The notes under the pieces: model-generated
What the model saw: only the letters and a program-made list of their open reading frames with translations
Databases searched by the model: none
What the model was told of the DNA's origin: nothing
Position numbers and translations under genes: made by a program
Part shown: positions 7,114-15,956 of the stretch, piece after piece
Numbering within the stretch: position 1 is the stretch's first letter
How the letters are laid out: each line of letters opens with the position of its first letter
Source of the DNA: CAKZQX01 sp034435975
GTDB lineage: Bacteria > Chloroflexota > Chloroflexia > Chloroflexales > Chloroflexaceae
Reading direction: 5' to 3'
Assembly: GCA_034435975.1 (NCBI GenBank)
Contig: DAOTWD010000028.1
Coordinates: forward strand, 1 to 64,000
DNA length: 64,000 nt

Positions 7114-9471
7114 TTAAATGCGCTCCTTCTCGCGGTGTAGACGGATCTGGCGAATAAACAGCGTGAGACCCAGCAGCACGAAGCCTGATAGTGGCACACC
7201 GGTACTGGTTGCCGGGAGTGGTGCAGGCGTTTCTGGTGTTACGCCTCCGGCAATAGCCGGTGTCTCGGTCGGTGGCACACTGGCGACTTCATCACCTTCG
7301 TCAGTATCGGGTGGCGTTTGTTGTGGCACTAACCCGGCAGGTGTTGCAGTTGGCGCTATCACTGTTGGACTGCCCGTTCTGCCCGTACCTGTTGTAGCGC
7401 CAGATGTGCCGGGTGACGCAACCACTGGTGTTGGGGTGCGGGTGGCCGTCTGGGGCATTTGCACCACCAGTACCGTGACGATATTTGAAAAGAGCGGCCG
7501 CGTCGCACCAGTGTGTAAGAGCTGGCCCTGTGCCACAATCAACGTGCCTCCAGCCACGTCAGGCCTGATACGGGTTCTGATGGTCACTTCGACGGTTTCA
7601 CCGGGTTTCAGCAGGGAGAGTTGATGTTCAATCTCATTGCCCGCAACACGTGGATCAGCGCCCCGATCGGCAGAAGCCCCCTGTACTTCCAGATTAGCGG
7701 GCAGGGTGGTGCGAATGCGAATATTGCGCATATCATTGGCTCCCCCTTCAACTTCCGGGCGAGTGTTACGCAATACGAGCGTGTACTGCACCTCTTCGCC
7801 TGCAAATGTGCTGCCCCAGTCACTGGCCATACGGAAGAAGATACCGGTCTCAGTAGGTGCTGGTAACGGTGTATTCGTGGCTGCCTCGGTTGGCACCTCT
7901 TCAACTATCGCTGCGTCCGGCACATCGATTGGCAACGGCACATCTGGTTGCTCCTCTCCTGGTTGCACCACCGATAGCGGTGCTGGCGGCGGTGCGACCG
8001 GCGGCGGCACGACTGGTGGTGTGACCGGCGGCGGTGCGACCGGTGGTGGTGCTGGCTGACGCGGCGGCTGAGACGGGGGTGGCGCTGGCGGCGGCGGGGG
8101 TTGTGGTACCCCTGATGCCGGGCCGACTGGTGTTGGTGGCGGCTGAGCAATCAACGGCCCCCCAGCATCGTCTTCAGGCGGTGCCGGGGGGGCAATCGGC
8201 GTAGGCTCGCGGTCACGTCTACGGCCACCACCCGGATCGCCGGCCGGTGGCGGCGGGGGTTCCGCTGGCGGCGGCGGTGGCGGGGGTTCCGCTGGCGGCG
8301 GTGGTGGCGGGGGTTCCGCTGGCGGCGGCGGTGGCGGGGGGTCCGCTGGCGGCGGCGGTGGTGACGGTGATGGTGGCACTGGTGTGGGCTGGCCTGGTAC
8401 CAGAGTACCAGGCGGCGGCACTGGCGTAGCGGTCACATTTGGAGCAGGTGTATTTGTGATATTGATCGGCGTGCTGGTGGGCACCACCTGTCCACCTTCA
8501 GTAATTTGCACGGGAATCTGGGCCGACGTATCTGTCTCACCATTAGCCGAGCCGCTGGCCTGGTTCGTCACTACGCCCGGCTGGGCATCGCTGCGTACTC
8601 GCACCTGGATGGTGATCGTAGCCGGTGAAGCATCCTGGATAGTGATTCCACTACAGGATACCGTTTGTCCAGTCGTACAGGAACCACTGGTAGTACTTGC
8701 ACCCAGCACTTCCAGGCGATTATCAACGGTATCATTCATGGTCGCACTAAGGGGTGTAGTGCTGGTGGTAAACAATGAAACGCTATAACTGAACTGTTGT
8801 CCTGGTCGAGCCGATGAAACCGAGGCCAGCTTTAAGACCTGAATCCCCCCCGAAACTACCGGTGTGCTGGTGGCGGTCGGTGTCTCGCCATTGACCGGTG
8901 TGCTGGTGGTAATCGGTGTCTCGCCATTGACCGGCGTGTTGGTAATAATCGGTGTCTCGCCATTGACCGGCGTGCTGGTGGCGGTCGGTGTCTCGCCATT
9001 AATAGGGCCGGGCGTATCAGTTGGGATGCGTGAAAATGTCGGCGTACTTGGCGGTTGACCATTATCCACCGTCGGTGTACTCGGCGGTTGACCATTATCC
9101 ACCGTCGGTGTTGGTGGCTCATCGGGCACAGCCGTTGTTGCCGTCGGAGGTGGGAGAGTGGCTGTCGGTGGCAGTGGGGTGGCTGTTGGTATAATCGGCG
9201 TTGGCGTGGGGGGCAGACCGGGTGTCCAGGTCGGAACTGGTGGTGCCTGCGCTGGCTCGGGATCGCCCGTTGGATCGTCCACCGGGGTATCCGTAGCATT
9301 CTCCTGTGCTGGAACTATCGGGGGATTGATCCAGCGATACGCCTCCGCATAGAGCGGAAAGATCATCATAAGGACACTGAGTATCAGCAGCAATACTTCC
9401 CACACCGTCCAGCGAACGGATCCACGTCCGCGTATAGGACGTTGCTTACCACGATGGAAGAAAGAGTGCAT
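7114..9471 (-). CDS. Proline-rich surface protein with two DUF11-like domains and a sortase signal
   Basis: 785 residues; GAGGAA lies six bases before the ATG at 9471. Residues 24-44 form a membrane segment after a basic N-terminus. Residues 45-205 are Pro/Thr-rich with repeats of NGETPTATSTPV and DNGQPPSTPTV. A DUF11-like beta domain spans about 209-325 (GQQFSYSVSL...), followed by an extreme Pro stretch (about 360-500, repeated PPPPPPPAE) and a second DUF11-like domain (about 543-670, GEEVQYTLVLRNT). The C-terminus reads LPATSTG (752-758), a hydrophobic helix and a basic tail, exactly the layout of a sortase signal. It is probably exported and fixed to the cell envelope by the sortase encoded 15 bases upstream in the same transcript. 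Its role could be surface spacing, adhesion or sheath structure. Confidence 0.8.
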   Translation of the reverse strand: MHSFFHRGKQRPIRGRGSVRWTVWEVLLLILSVLMMIFPLYAEAYRWINPPIVPAQENATDTPVDDPTGDPEPAQAPPVPTWTPGLPPTPTPIIPTATPLPPTATLPPPTATTAVPDEPPTPTVDNGQPPSTPTVDNGQPPSTPTFSRIPTDTPGPINGETPTATSTPVNGETPIITNTPVNGETPITTSTPVNGETPTATSTPVVSGGIQVLKLASVSSARPGQQFSYSVSLFTTSTTPLSATMNDTVDNRLEVLGASTTSGSCTTGQTVSCSGITIQDASPATITIQVRVRSDAQPGVVTNQASGSANGETDTSAQIPVQITEGGQVVPTSTPINITNTPAPNVTATPVPPPGTLVPGQPTPVPPSPSPPPPPADPPPPPPPAEPPPPPPPAEPPPPPPPAEPPPPPAGDPGGGRRRDREPTPIAPPAPPEDDAGGPLIAQPPPTPVGPASGVPQPPPPPAPPPSQPPRQPAPPPVAPPPVTPPVVPPPVAPPPAPLSVVQPGEEQPDVPLPIDVPDAAIVEEVPTEAATNTPLPAPTETGIFFRMASDWGSTFAGEEVQYTLVLRNTRPEVEGGANDMRNIRIRTTLPANLEVQGASADRGADPRVAGNEIEHQLSLLKPGETVEVTIRTRIRPDVAGGTLIVAQGQLLHTGATRPLFSNIVTVLVVQMPQTATRTPTPVVASPGTSGATTGTGRTGSPTVIAPTATPAGLVPQQTPPDTDEGDEVASVPPTETPAIAGGVTPETPAPLPATSTGVPLSGFVLLGLTLFIRQIRLHREKERI

Positions 9472-9486
9472 AGAGTATTCCTCACT

Positions 9487-10416
9487 TCAAAAAAGCGGGG
9501 TTGACCCCACCAGATCCGCAACGACCACCAGTCGCTGGGTATCCCAGGCTGTACAGGTGATCAACGTCAGCACAGGGGTAGAAGTCGGGGCCATGACCTC
9601 GATCTGGGTCGGCCAGACATTTTTGATTTCACGGACATGATAATGATACTGCCATCGCCCAGCCTCGACCAGGATTTCGGCACCGGGCTGCAACTGGCCC
9701 AGATCACGGAAGACGCTGCCGCGCAATCCAGCATGCCCGGCCATCACGGTATTACCGTCCTGGTGGGGTAAGCCTGAGCCATGATGATAGCCCACGGCAT
9801 ACTCGGCGACTTGCCAGACACCATCCACAACAAATACCTCAACCACAGATGAGTCGATTCCAATGGCCGGTATGAGCAAGCGCCTGGGACGCGGATCTTC
9901 TCCACCCATTGCTGGCACAATCATATCCTGGGGCGCGATATAATCGCGGATCGGAACAGTCTCAACCATATCGGGGGGCGTAAAGGGTAACAACCGGGCC
10001 AGCTGAGCAACGCCTGACAGATCGACGGCATCCGTTGTATTGTCGATCGCGGCGGCACGGCCGGCTGGAGCCATATGATGGGCTTGCCACACAGACGGAG
10101 TCTGCACTGTAGGCGTACTGTTGGCCAGTCGTAGCGCATAGAGCCAGTCACGCCCATAGCCATCCAAGAACCAGTACCCGCCTCGCAGGAGCAGGAGACA
10201 TACCAGAACACGTTCAACCTGACGTAGAAAGTCATCTACCCACGTGCGTTGCAGAAAAGGCTTGAGTGCCAGTTGCCGTTGGGTTGCATTCGAATAGAGT
10301 GATACTGGACGCATCAATTCGTCCTCGGCAGGCAGAGATGCTATCAGCAGTTCAGACAACAATGCCTGCGTTGTATGATCTTGATGAGCGGAAGCTGAAG
10401 AAGAATGCTTGATCAC
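9487..10416 (-). CDS. Sortase (class D/E-like)
   Basis: 309 residues from a GTG at 10416, chosen because AAAAGGGG lies six bases upstream; the in-frame ATG at 10476 lacks such a site. One membrane helix at about residues 68-85 (VERVLVCLLLLRGGYWFL) anchors the enzyme. The catalytic domain is at the C-terminus, with His228 in MAGHAGLRG, Cys288 in LITCTAWDTQR and Arg295. This His-Cys-Arg set and the order are those of sortases, which cleave LPxTG-like signals on exported proteins and join them to the envelope. The gene directly downstream encodes a matching LPATSTG substrate, so the two form a dedicated pair. The long cytosolic N-terminus (about 65 residues) is unusual. Confidence 0.85.
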   Translation of the reverse strand: MIKHSSSASAHQDHTTQALLSELLIASLPAEDELMRPVSLYSNATQRQLALKPFLQRTWVDDFLRQVERVLVCLLLLRGGYWFLDGYGRDWLYALRLANSTPTVQTPSVWQAHHMAPAGRAAAIDNTTDAVDLSGVAQLARLLPFTPPDMVETVPIRDYIAPQDMIVPAMGGEDPRPRRLLIPAIGIDSSVVEVFVVDGVWQVAEYAVGYHHGSGLPHQDGNTVMAGHAGLRGSVFRDLGQLQPGAEILVEAGRWQYHYHVREIKNVWPTQIEVMAPTSTPVLTLITCTAWDTQRLVVVADLVGSTPLF

Positions 10417-10865
10417 ATGCAGCCCCTTTTCATGGTGAGTACGTATCGGGAACAAGCAGCCGTGATCCATTAACAAGAATGTAATCTTTAGGCAGGACGG
10501 ATGTCATCATTAAAGCATAACTATCGTCGGGCTGCAATGATTATACACGATGAATCGCACAGACGCAATAGCAATGTGCCACTGCAATGATAAAAACAGT
10601 ACTTCTGGACTAGTGTGAGCAAATACCGGCGCCTCCATTTTTTCCGTGGATCCAAAACCAGATACCTTGCATGATTTGAAAGATAGCCGCTATGGAAACC
10701 GATAGTAGGGAACGTGTTACTGTTGTTCACCGTGGCGTTTACGGGTCGATTGTATCGAAACCAGAGGGTATCACCGGCATGATCTCATCTGTAAAGAACA
10801 TGGTGAGATGAATAATCTTTTATTTTCTACGACACACAGTGGTATTGTTATGATTGCCGTCTTAT
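10417..10865. other. Divergent intergenic region, no gene seen
   Basis: Lies between the sortase (minus) and the GAF gene (plus), so it must hold both promoters. It is AT-richer than its surroundings with several TTGTTATG-like stretches. No convincing gene or RNA was found. Confidence 0.4.
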
Positions 10866-10894
10866 TTGCTCTTATGACGCTTGTGTATTATAGT
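10866..10894 (+). promoter_or_regulatory. Putative sigma-70 promoter of the GAF-domain gene
   Basis: TTGCTC (10866-10871), a 17-base spacer and TATAGT (10889-10894). The first in-frame ATG of the gene is at 10896, immediately after the -10 box, so if this promoter is used translation must start further down, at the GTG 10932. Confidence 0.5.
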
Positions 10895-10931
10895 TATGAA
10901 AAGAGAAAACCAACGTGATAAGGATACTGTT

Positions 10932-12107
10932 GTGGATATAAATGAACAGGCTGAACAACCAGGTAACACGCATCAGGTAGCCCGGGAATCCTTTGTAGCG
11001 GCACATTCCTCAGGATTACGTGAAATTTTGACCAACATCAGTCTGTTTTTTGATGCGGCTTACGAGCGTGATCCGTTGCCTCTCCTTCAGGAACTTTCAT
11101 GTGAACTTCTCCAGACAAACAATGTGCAAATTGTGATACCGACCGGATCGACACATGTGGAACCTGACAATCCATACCGGTTGACCCAATTTATCATGAT
11201 CAAAGGGCGGCGCATCGGACGGCTAGATGCACACCGCACGCTCCCTTTTACAACTGATGATCGGGCGCTAGCCTTTTTAATCAGCCAGCTCATCAGCATT
11301 GTGCTGGAACAAACCGCGCTGCATAGCCAGCTGGAACAGTATCATCAGCAGAATCGCGCCACAGTGACCACCCTGGAGCAACTGTTGGAGTTTATGCAAG
11401 GTGCTGTCACGACTACAACAAACTGGCGGCAGGTAGCAGCTTCGCTCACAATGCATGTGCCACGCATCGTGGGTGGGCAACGGGCCAGCCTGCTGATTAT
11501 TCCAGCCAATCAACCTGACACACCCCAACTGGTGCTAAGCAATGGCACCAGTGTCAGCCCCGAACGGGCACGTGAAGTCTATAATCGCGGTCTGGCTGGT
11601 CTGGTGCTGCGTGAATGTCGCCCGCTGATTATCGACGAAACCCAGACCGATCAGCGCTGGCTTTCGATGGGACTGGCAAACTATGAAACCCCATCTCGTT
11701 GTGCCATGGCCGTGCCGCTAATCTGGGGTAAGCTCATCCTGGGTGTCCTGACGGTAACGACAAACAATTCGCGCCTGTTTGATACCTCTCATCTCAACCT
11801 GCTTGAATTAATTGGACATAACATCTCGCTGGTTCTCCACAATATAACACTTGAAGATCAGCTGCACCATGTGCTGAAAATGTTTACTACCGAAGAGAAT
11901 ATGTTGTGTTCCCCGTTGCATGCTGCTCATCGTTGCCTGCAGATGTATAGTACCGCACAGGCAGAACAGGATAGTATACCGATCAGGGTGAACGATATGC
12001 AACTGATCCGCACTGTACTGGAACATGTGGTAATGCTGGAGCAGCAACTACGATCCGTCCATCAGCAGTTATGTGCGTTCCAGATGAAACCCGAGATGGT
12101 TCGGTAG
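10932..12107 (+). CDS. GAF-domain sensory protein
   Basis: 391 residues from the GTG at 10932, which has AAGGA seven bases upstream; an ATG at 10896 in the same frame is the alternative. Two GAF-like domains are visible. A weak one covers about residues 30-140. A clearer one covers about 165-310 and includes LLIIPANQPDTPQLVLSNG, GLAGLVLRECRPLIIDE, DQRWLSM and AMAVPLIWGKLILGVLTV. A coiled linker (LEQYHQQNRATVTTLEQLLEFM) joins them. No kinase, cyclase or DNA-binding domain follows; the C-terminal 80 residues are helical with no family I recognise. GAF domains bind small ligands or chromophores, but the chromophore Cys of phytochromes is not evident. It may act as a signalling partner for a kinase encoded elsewhere. 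Confidence 0.7.
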   Translation: MDINEQAEQPGNTHQVARESFVAAHSSGLREILTNISLFFDAAYERDPLPLLQELSCELLQTNNVQIVIPTGSTHVEPDNPYRLTQFIMIKGRRIGRLDAHRTLPFTTDDRALAFLISQLISIVLEQTALHSQLEQYHQQNRATVTTLEQLLEFMQGAVTTTTNWRQVAASLTMHVPRIVGGQRASLLIIPANQPDTPQLVLSNGTSVSPERAREVYNRGLAGLVLRECRPLIIDETQTDQRWLSMGLANYETPSRCAMAVPLIWGKLILGVLTVTTNNSRLFDTSHLNLLELIGHNISLVLHNITLEDQLHHVLKMFTTEENMLCSPLHAAHRCLQMYSTAQAEQDSIPIRVNDMQLIRTVLEHVVMLEQQLRSVHQQLCAFQMKPEMVR

Positions 12108-12403
12108 CGCCACCACGCGAACTTGCGCTGGTGCTTGATCAAATGCTAAAATAGGAACCAGTTATCCGCCCTCTAGGGGAAATCGAACGGCCTATGCATC
12201 CTATACCCTCTGGTTTCTGCAGATGGTACCCGTTCAGCAAACGTTCGCCTGCGAGAGTTGCGTGGAGTGAGCCGCTCTCATTCCCCCACCTGAACAGGGC
12301 CGTCTGGCGAATCTGTGGCTTCTTCGGGAATCCGGAGACCTCGGGATGGATAAAAGGGATGGATAAAACCGTCGATTTCCCTATAATCTGGAGCAGGAAA
12401 TAG
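12108..12403. other. Intergenic region before the duplicated-domain gene
   Basis: About 300 bases with no gene and no clear terminator or promoter. A direct repeat ggataaa occurs at 12348 and 12361. Confidence 0.3.
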
Positions 12404-13237
12404 ATGCCACACCAGTCAGACTCACCGGATGTTGCTACATTGCTGGCAGCGGTACGTGCGGAGGTGCAGGCACGGCGGCAGGCGCTGCATAGCACCACCA
12501 GTCCCTCTTCGCAGAGTGCGCTGGAACTGCAGCTCCAGCGTAATGCCGAACAGCTTGAGATTACGCGCGTTATCAGTGCCCACTGGCCACTCGAAAGCCG
12601 CTCACCCTACGAACGAGCGATCAACCTGATCAACAAAATTGTACGCCGGGCACTACGCTGGTACATCAACCCGATTGTCGAGCAGCAAAACGCCTTTAAT
12701 GACGTAGCCGCCCGTGCATTGCGCCTGCAGATCGAAGCTTATGCCGAGTTGCGGGCGCAACTGGCGGAACTGGATCGGCGTGCTACACATGACCGTGACC
12801 CACCGCTCCCAATGACAATACCACCCATAGAAGCATCAGCACCATCTCATCAGGATGAACTCCTCCCATCCACAGCCATACCAGCAACAACCGAGGAACT
12901 ACAACAACTGGTCAGGCAACACGCACGCACTGAGCCAGACGCAGGGTTTGCTGACTACCAGTTACACCCACTGCTAGCACAGCTTGGTGTGCATCAGCAG
13001 GTCAATGCCCACTGGCCACTGGTCGGACACACCCCTATTGAATCTGCTGCAGCCCTGGCACAGCGCCTGATGCGCCGCTATTTGCGCTGGCTGATCAACC
13101 CGATTGTCGAACAACAAAATGCGTTTAACACTGCGTTGACCCAAACGGTGGCGACATTGCTCACCGCCGATGTTGAACTGCGCTTCAGGCTGGCGCGACA
13201 CCGTGCGGCCCACGTGCGGCGGCAGACATCCACGTAG
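12404..13237 (+). CDS. Duplicated-domain protein linked to glycosyltransferases
   Basis: 277 residues. The protein contains the same module twice, at about residues 45-125 and 195-270. Each runs from AHWPL through a helical Arg-rich stretch to R-x-L/Y-R-W-x-INPIVEQQNAFN and a following helix. The segment LRW(Y/L)INPIVEQQNAFN is identical in both copies apart from one residue, so it must be a functional core. The linker (about 126-190) is Pro/Ala/Thr-rich. Similar INPIVEQQN-type proteins sit beside glycosyltransferases in Chloroflexota and some other lineages, but I know of no assigned function. The stop is 11 bases before the GT4 gene, so they are co-transcribed. A scaffold or acceptor role in polysaccharide assembly is inference. 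Confidence 0.7.
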   Translation: MPHQSDSPDVATLLAAVRAEVQARRQALHSTTSPSSQSALELQLQRNAEQLEITRVISAHWPLESRSPYERAINLINKIVRRALRWYINPIVEQQNAFNDVAARALRLQIEAYAELRAQLAELDRRATHDRDPPLPMTIPPIEASAPSHQDELLPSTAIPATTEELQQLVRQHARTEPDAGFADYQLHPLLAQLGVHQQVNAHWPLVGHTPIESAAALAQRLMRRYLRWLINPIVEQQNAFNTALTQTVATLLTADVELRFRLARHRAAHVRRQTST

Positions 13238-13248
13238 ATGTTACATCA

Positions 13249-14442
13249 ATGATCACGATTGTTTCCCCCTGGTACGGGCCAGACACGGTTGGTGGAGCTG
13301 AAACCCAGGCACGTAGCCTGGCGCGGGCACTCCATGCATTGGGCATCCCGGTGCAGGTCTGGGCCAGTACCGGGCGCGACGCATTTCACCCTGATGATAC
13401 TGCACACTATGCTGCTGGCGTGAGCAACGTGGATGGCATTCCCGTCTGGCGTTTTCGACCTGACGCACCAGACCAGCAGGGGGTGCCACTGTTCTTTCGT
13501 CGCCATCCAGCCTATCTGCCGCCGCTGGCCTCGTTCGCGCCCCACGAGTTGCAGTTGCTCGGCACATTGCTCAGCAGCGATGAACTGTATGCGGCCATTC
13601 ACACCGCGCCTGCTACGACCCGGTTTATCTTTATCCCGTACCCGTTTGCTACCAGCTTCTGGGGTGCACGGCTGGCCCCGGAGCGTAGCTGGCTCCTGCC
13701 ATGTCTGCACGATGAGCCGTATGCCTATTACTCGACCTATCGCCATCTCTTTCAGACTGTGCGCGGTATTCTGGCGAACAGCTACGCCGAGGCCGAACTG
13801 GCGCAACGGCTCTATCAGTTGCCAGCCAGACGGGTACATATGACGGGCGAAGGTATTGATTTGTCACCGCGTGGCGATGGTGAGGCTTTTCGTCGCACAT
13901 ATCACCTGGACAGTGCTGATGCAGCGATGTTGTTGCTCTATGTTGGGCGGCGCGATGAGAGTAAAAATATCGGGCTACTACTGACGTATATGCGTGAGTA
14001 CTGGGCCAGGCGCGGGTGGCCACTGCGCCTGTTACTGGCTGGACAGGGGCTGCTGGAACTACCAGCCGGAGCTGAATCGCTGGTGATCGATCTTGGATAC
14101 CTACCCGAACAAGATAAACACCATGCCTATGCCGCTGCACAGGTGTTTGTCCACCCTTCGATCTATGAGAGCTTCAGCATCGTGCTGATGGAAGCCTGGC
14201 TCCAGGGTACGCCCGCCCTGGTCAATGGTGCCTGTGCCGTTACTGTCGATCACTGTCGGCGCAGCGGTGGCGGTTTGATCTTTGACGATTTTGGCACATT
14301 TGCGGCAGCGCTGGATCTGCTGCTATGCAATCCAGATCTGCGCACGACGCTTGGTGAACGTGGACGGGCCTATGTTCTGCGCACTTGCAACTGGGAGGAC
14401 GTGGCCCGACGTACTGCGGCAGTCGTTCTCGGTGAGACGTGA
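13249..14442 (+). CDS. GT4-family glycosyltransferase
   Basis: 397 residues, starting 11 bases after the preceding gene. The N-terminal Rossmann domain opens with IVSPWYGPDTVGGAETQARSLARAL, the usual acceptor-side glycine loop of GT-B enzymes. The C-terminal half has LLYVGRRDESKNIGLLL (donor phosphate-binding region), LAGQGLLEL, and VFVHPSIYESFSIVLMEAWLQGTPAL, containing the E-x7-E motif typical of GT4. A retaining sugar transfer from an NDP-sugar to a glycan or lipid acceptor is expected. The acceptor cannot be told. Together with the duplicated-domain protein and the second GT4 gene it suggests a small cell-surface polysaccharide unit. Confidence 0.88.
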   Translation: MITIVSPWYGPDTVGGAETQARSLARALHALGIPVQVWASTGRDAFHPDDTAHYAAGVSNVDGIPVWRFRPDAPDQQGVPLFFRRHPAYLPPLASFAPHELQLLGTLLSSDELYAAIHTAPATTRFIFIPYPFATSFWGARLAPERSWLLPCLHDEPYAYYSTYRHLFQTVRGILANSYAEAELAQRLYQLPARRVHMTGEGIDLSPRGDGEAFRRTYHLDSADAAMLLLYVGRRDESKNIGLLLTYMREYWARRGWPLRLLLAGQGLLELPAGAESLVIDLGYLPEQDKHHAYAAAQVFVHPSIYESFSIVLMEAWLQGTPALVNGACAVTVDHCRRSGGGLIFDDFGTFAAALDLLLCNPDLRTTLGERGRAYVLRTCNWEDVARRTAAVVLGET

Positions 14443-14470
14443 GCCACCGACACGCCGCATCGAAGCCTAG

Positions 14471-14706
14471 CCCATCCCTCCGGAGCGCGCCGGAGCCTAT
14501 CCCACCGGAGCGCGCTGGAGCCCAGCCCGTCCCCCTGGGGCGCACCACCGTAGCGCGTCCCTCCGGGGCGCACCGCCGTAGCGCGTCCCTCCGGAGCGCA
14601 CCGCCGTAGCGCGTCCCGCCGTGGCGCGTCCCTCCGGAGCGCACCGCCGTAGCGCGTCCCTCCGGGACGCGCCGGAGCCTAGCCCGTCCCTCTGGAGCGC
14701 ACCCCA
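14471..14706. repeat. GC-rich tandem repeats, 28-bp unit
   Basis: 28-bp units of the form gtagcgcgtccctccggagc plus gcaccgcc run at 14550-14577, 14578-14605 and 14621-14648, with a 15-base partial copy at 14606-14620 and degenerate copies on both flanks (ccggagcgcgccggagcc). The units contain palindromes (ccggagcgcgccgg). There are no unique spacers, so this is not a CRISPR array. It lies between two glycosyltransferase genes and could form strong RNA structure. Confidence 0.85.
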
Positions 14707-14819
14707 GTCGTCTTACCGACCGCAGGCACGGGGTTTGTCCAGGCTCCATCTCTCTATAGCTCTGCATCTTTACGTCTTTGTTTGCGTTAAAACAGGTGGC
14801 CATAATTACGAGGCATCAG

Positions 14820-15887
14820 ATGGAGTTCACGGCAGGGATGAAGGATAAATCGAAACGGATCATTATTTGTGCCACCCAGGTACCCTTTGTGAGAGGTGGC
14901 GCCGAATACCTGGTGGATAGCCTGCGCGATGCACTGCGTGAACATGGTCACAGCGTTGATGTGGTCAGCCTGCCCTTTGCCTGGCGGCCCCACGAGCGTA
15001 TTCTGGAAAGTGCGCTGGCCTGGCGCTTGCTCGATCTAACGCACGTGAACGAAACTCCCGTGGATCAGGTTATCTGCACCAAGTTTCCCTCTTACATGGT
15101 GCGTCATCCGCGCAAAGTAGTCTGGCTGGTGCATCAACATCGCCAGGCGTATGACCAGTATGGTACAGCGTTTAGCGATCTGGTGAACACCGAGGCACAT
15201 CGCAGCCTGCGCGACGCGATCTTTCGCATGGATCGGCGGGGATTGGGTGAGGCCCAGAGGCGTTATGCCATTTCGCGCAATGTCCGTCAGCGTCTGTTGC
15301 GCTTCAATCAGCTGGACAGCACACCGCTCTATCCCCCCAGTCGCTATGCCCGGCATCTGTGGGCCGGGCCATACACAGATTACATTCTCTCGGTCGCACG
15401 GCTAGATGGAGCCAAGCGCCTGGATCTGCTGTTAACTGCATTAGCACATACACGACAGCCGGTGCGAGCGATTCTGGCTGGTACCGGGCCAGATCAGGCG
15501 CGGTTGGAGCGGTTAGCAGCGCAGTTGCAGCTGGGAGAGCGAGTGCAGTTTCTGGGGTTTGTGGATGATGCAACGCTGATCGACCTGTACGCACGAGCGC
15601 GGGCAGTATTTTATGCGCCGATCGATGAAGATTATGGCTTTACGACCGTCGAGGCGTGTGGTGCGGCACGTCCCGTTATTACCACGAGTGATGCGGGTGG
15701 GGTTTTGGAATTTGTCACCGATGGTGTGAACGGTCTGGTAAGTGCTCCCGATGCAACGGCGATTGCGGGCAGCCTGGATACGCTGGTCACAGATCGAAAC
15801 CTGGCGGCACGCATGGGGACAGCCGGGCTGCCGCTAGTGCGCGACATTACCTGGGAGCGGGTGGTGCGAACACTGGTGCTGCCTTGA
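14820..15887 (+). CDS. GT4-family glycosyltransferase
   Basis: 355 residues from the ATG at 14820, chosen because GAGG lies six bases upstream; the ATG at 14838 is possible. Domain order is GT-B: IICATQVPFVRGGAEYLVDSLRDAL at the N-terminus, then YILSVARLDGAKRLDLLL, ILAGTGPDQARLERL, VQFLGFVDDATLIDLYARARAVFYAPIDEDYGFTTVEACGAARPVI with the E-x7-E region, and DGVNGLV. About 35% of the pattern residues agree with the first GT4 enzyme, so these are distinct enzymes of the same family. The 28-bp repeat block separates them but no terminator is obvious, so they may share a transcript. No gene for a polymerase or flippase is in the window. Confidence 0.87.
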   Translation: MEFTAGMKDKSKRIIICATQVPFVRGGAEYLVDSLRDALREHGHSVDVVSLPFAWRPHERILESALAWRLLDLTHVNETPVDQVICTKFPSYMVRHPRKVVWLVHQHRQAYDQYGTAFSDLVNTEAHRSLRDAIFRMDRRGLGEAQRRYAISRNVRQRLLRFNQLDSTPLYPPSRYARHLWAGPYTDYILSVARLDGAKRLDLLLTALAHTRQPVRAILAGTGPDQARLERLAAQLQLGERVQFLGFVDDATLIDLYARARAVFYAPIDEDYGFTTVEACGAARPVITTSDAGGVLEFVTDGVNGLVSAPDATAIAGSLDTLVTDRNLAARMGTAGLPLVRDITWERVVRTLVLP

Positions 15888-15956
15888 GCAGAAGCATGGC
15901 TCCCTACTCCGGCGTAGAGCGGGAGCAGCAAGGCTATCTGACGAGCGTTGCCACCC

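Noticed and set aside
7118..9504. Plus-strand frames rich in Gly, Val and Ala
   Set aside because: They are antisense to the proline-rich surface protein; the composition follows from its repeats.
14471..14706. Possible CRISPR array
   Set aside because: The 28-bp units are directly adjacent without unique spacers and differ from each other; no cas gene is in the window.
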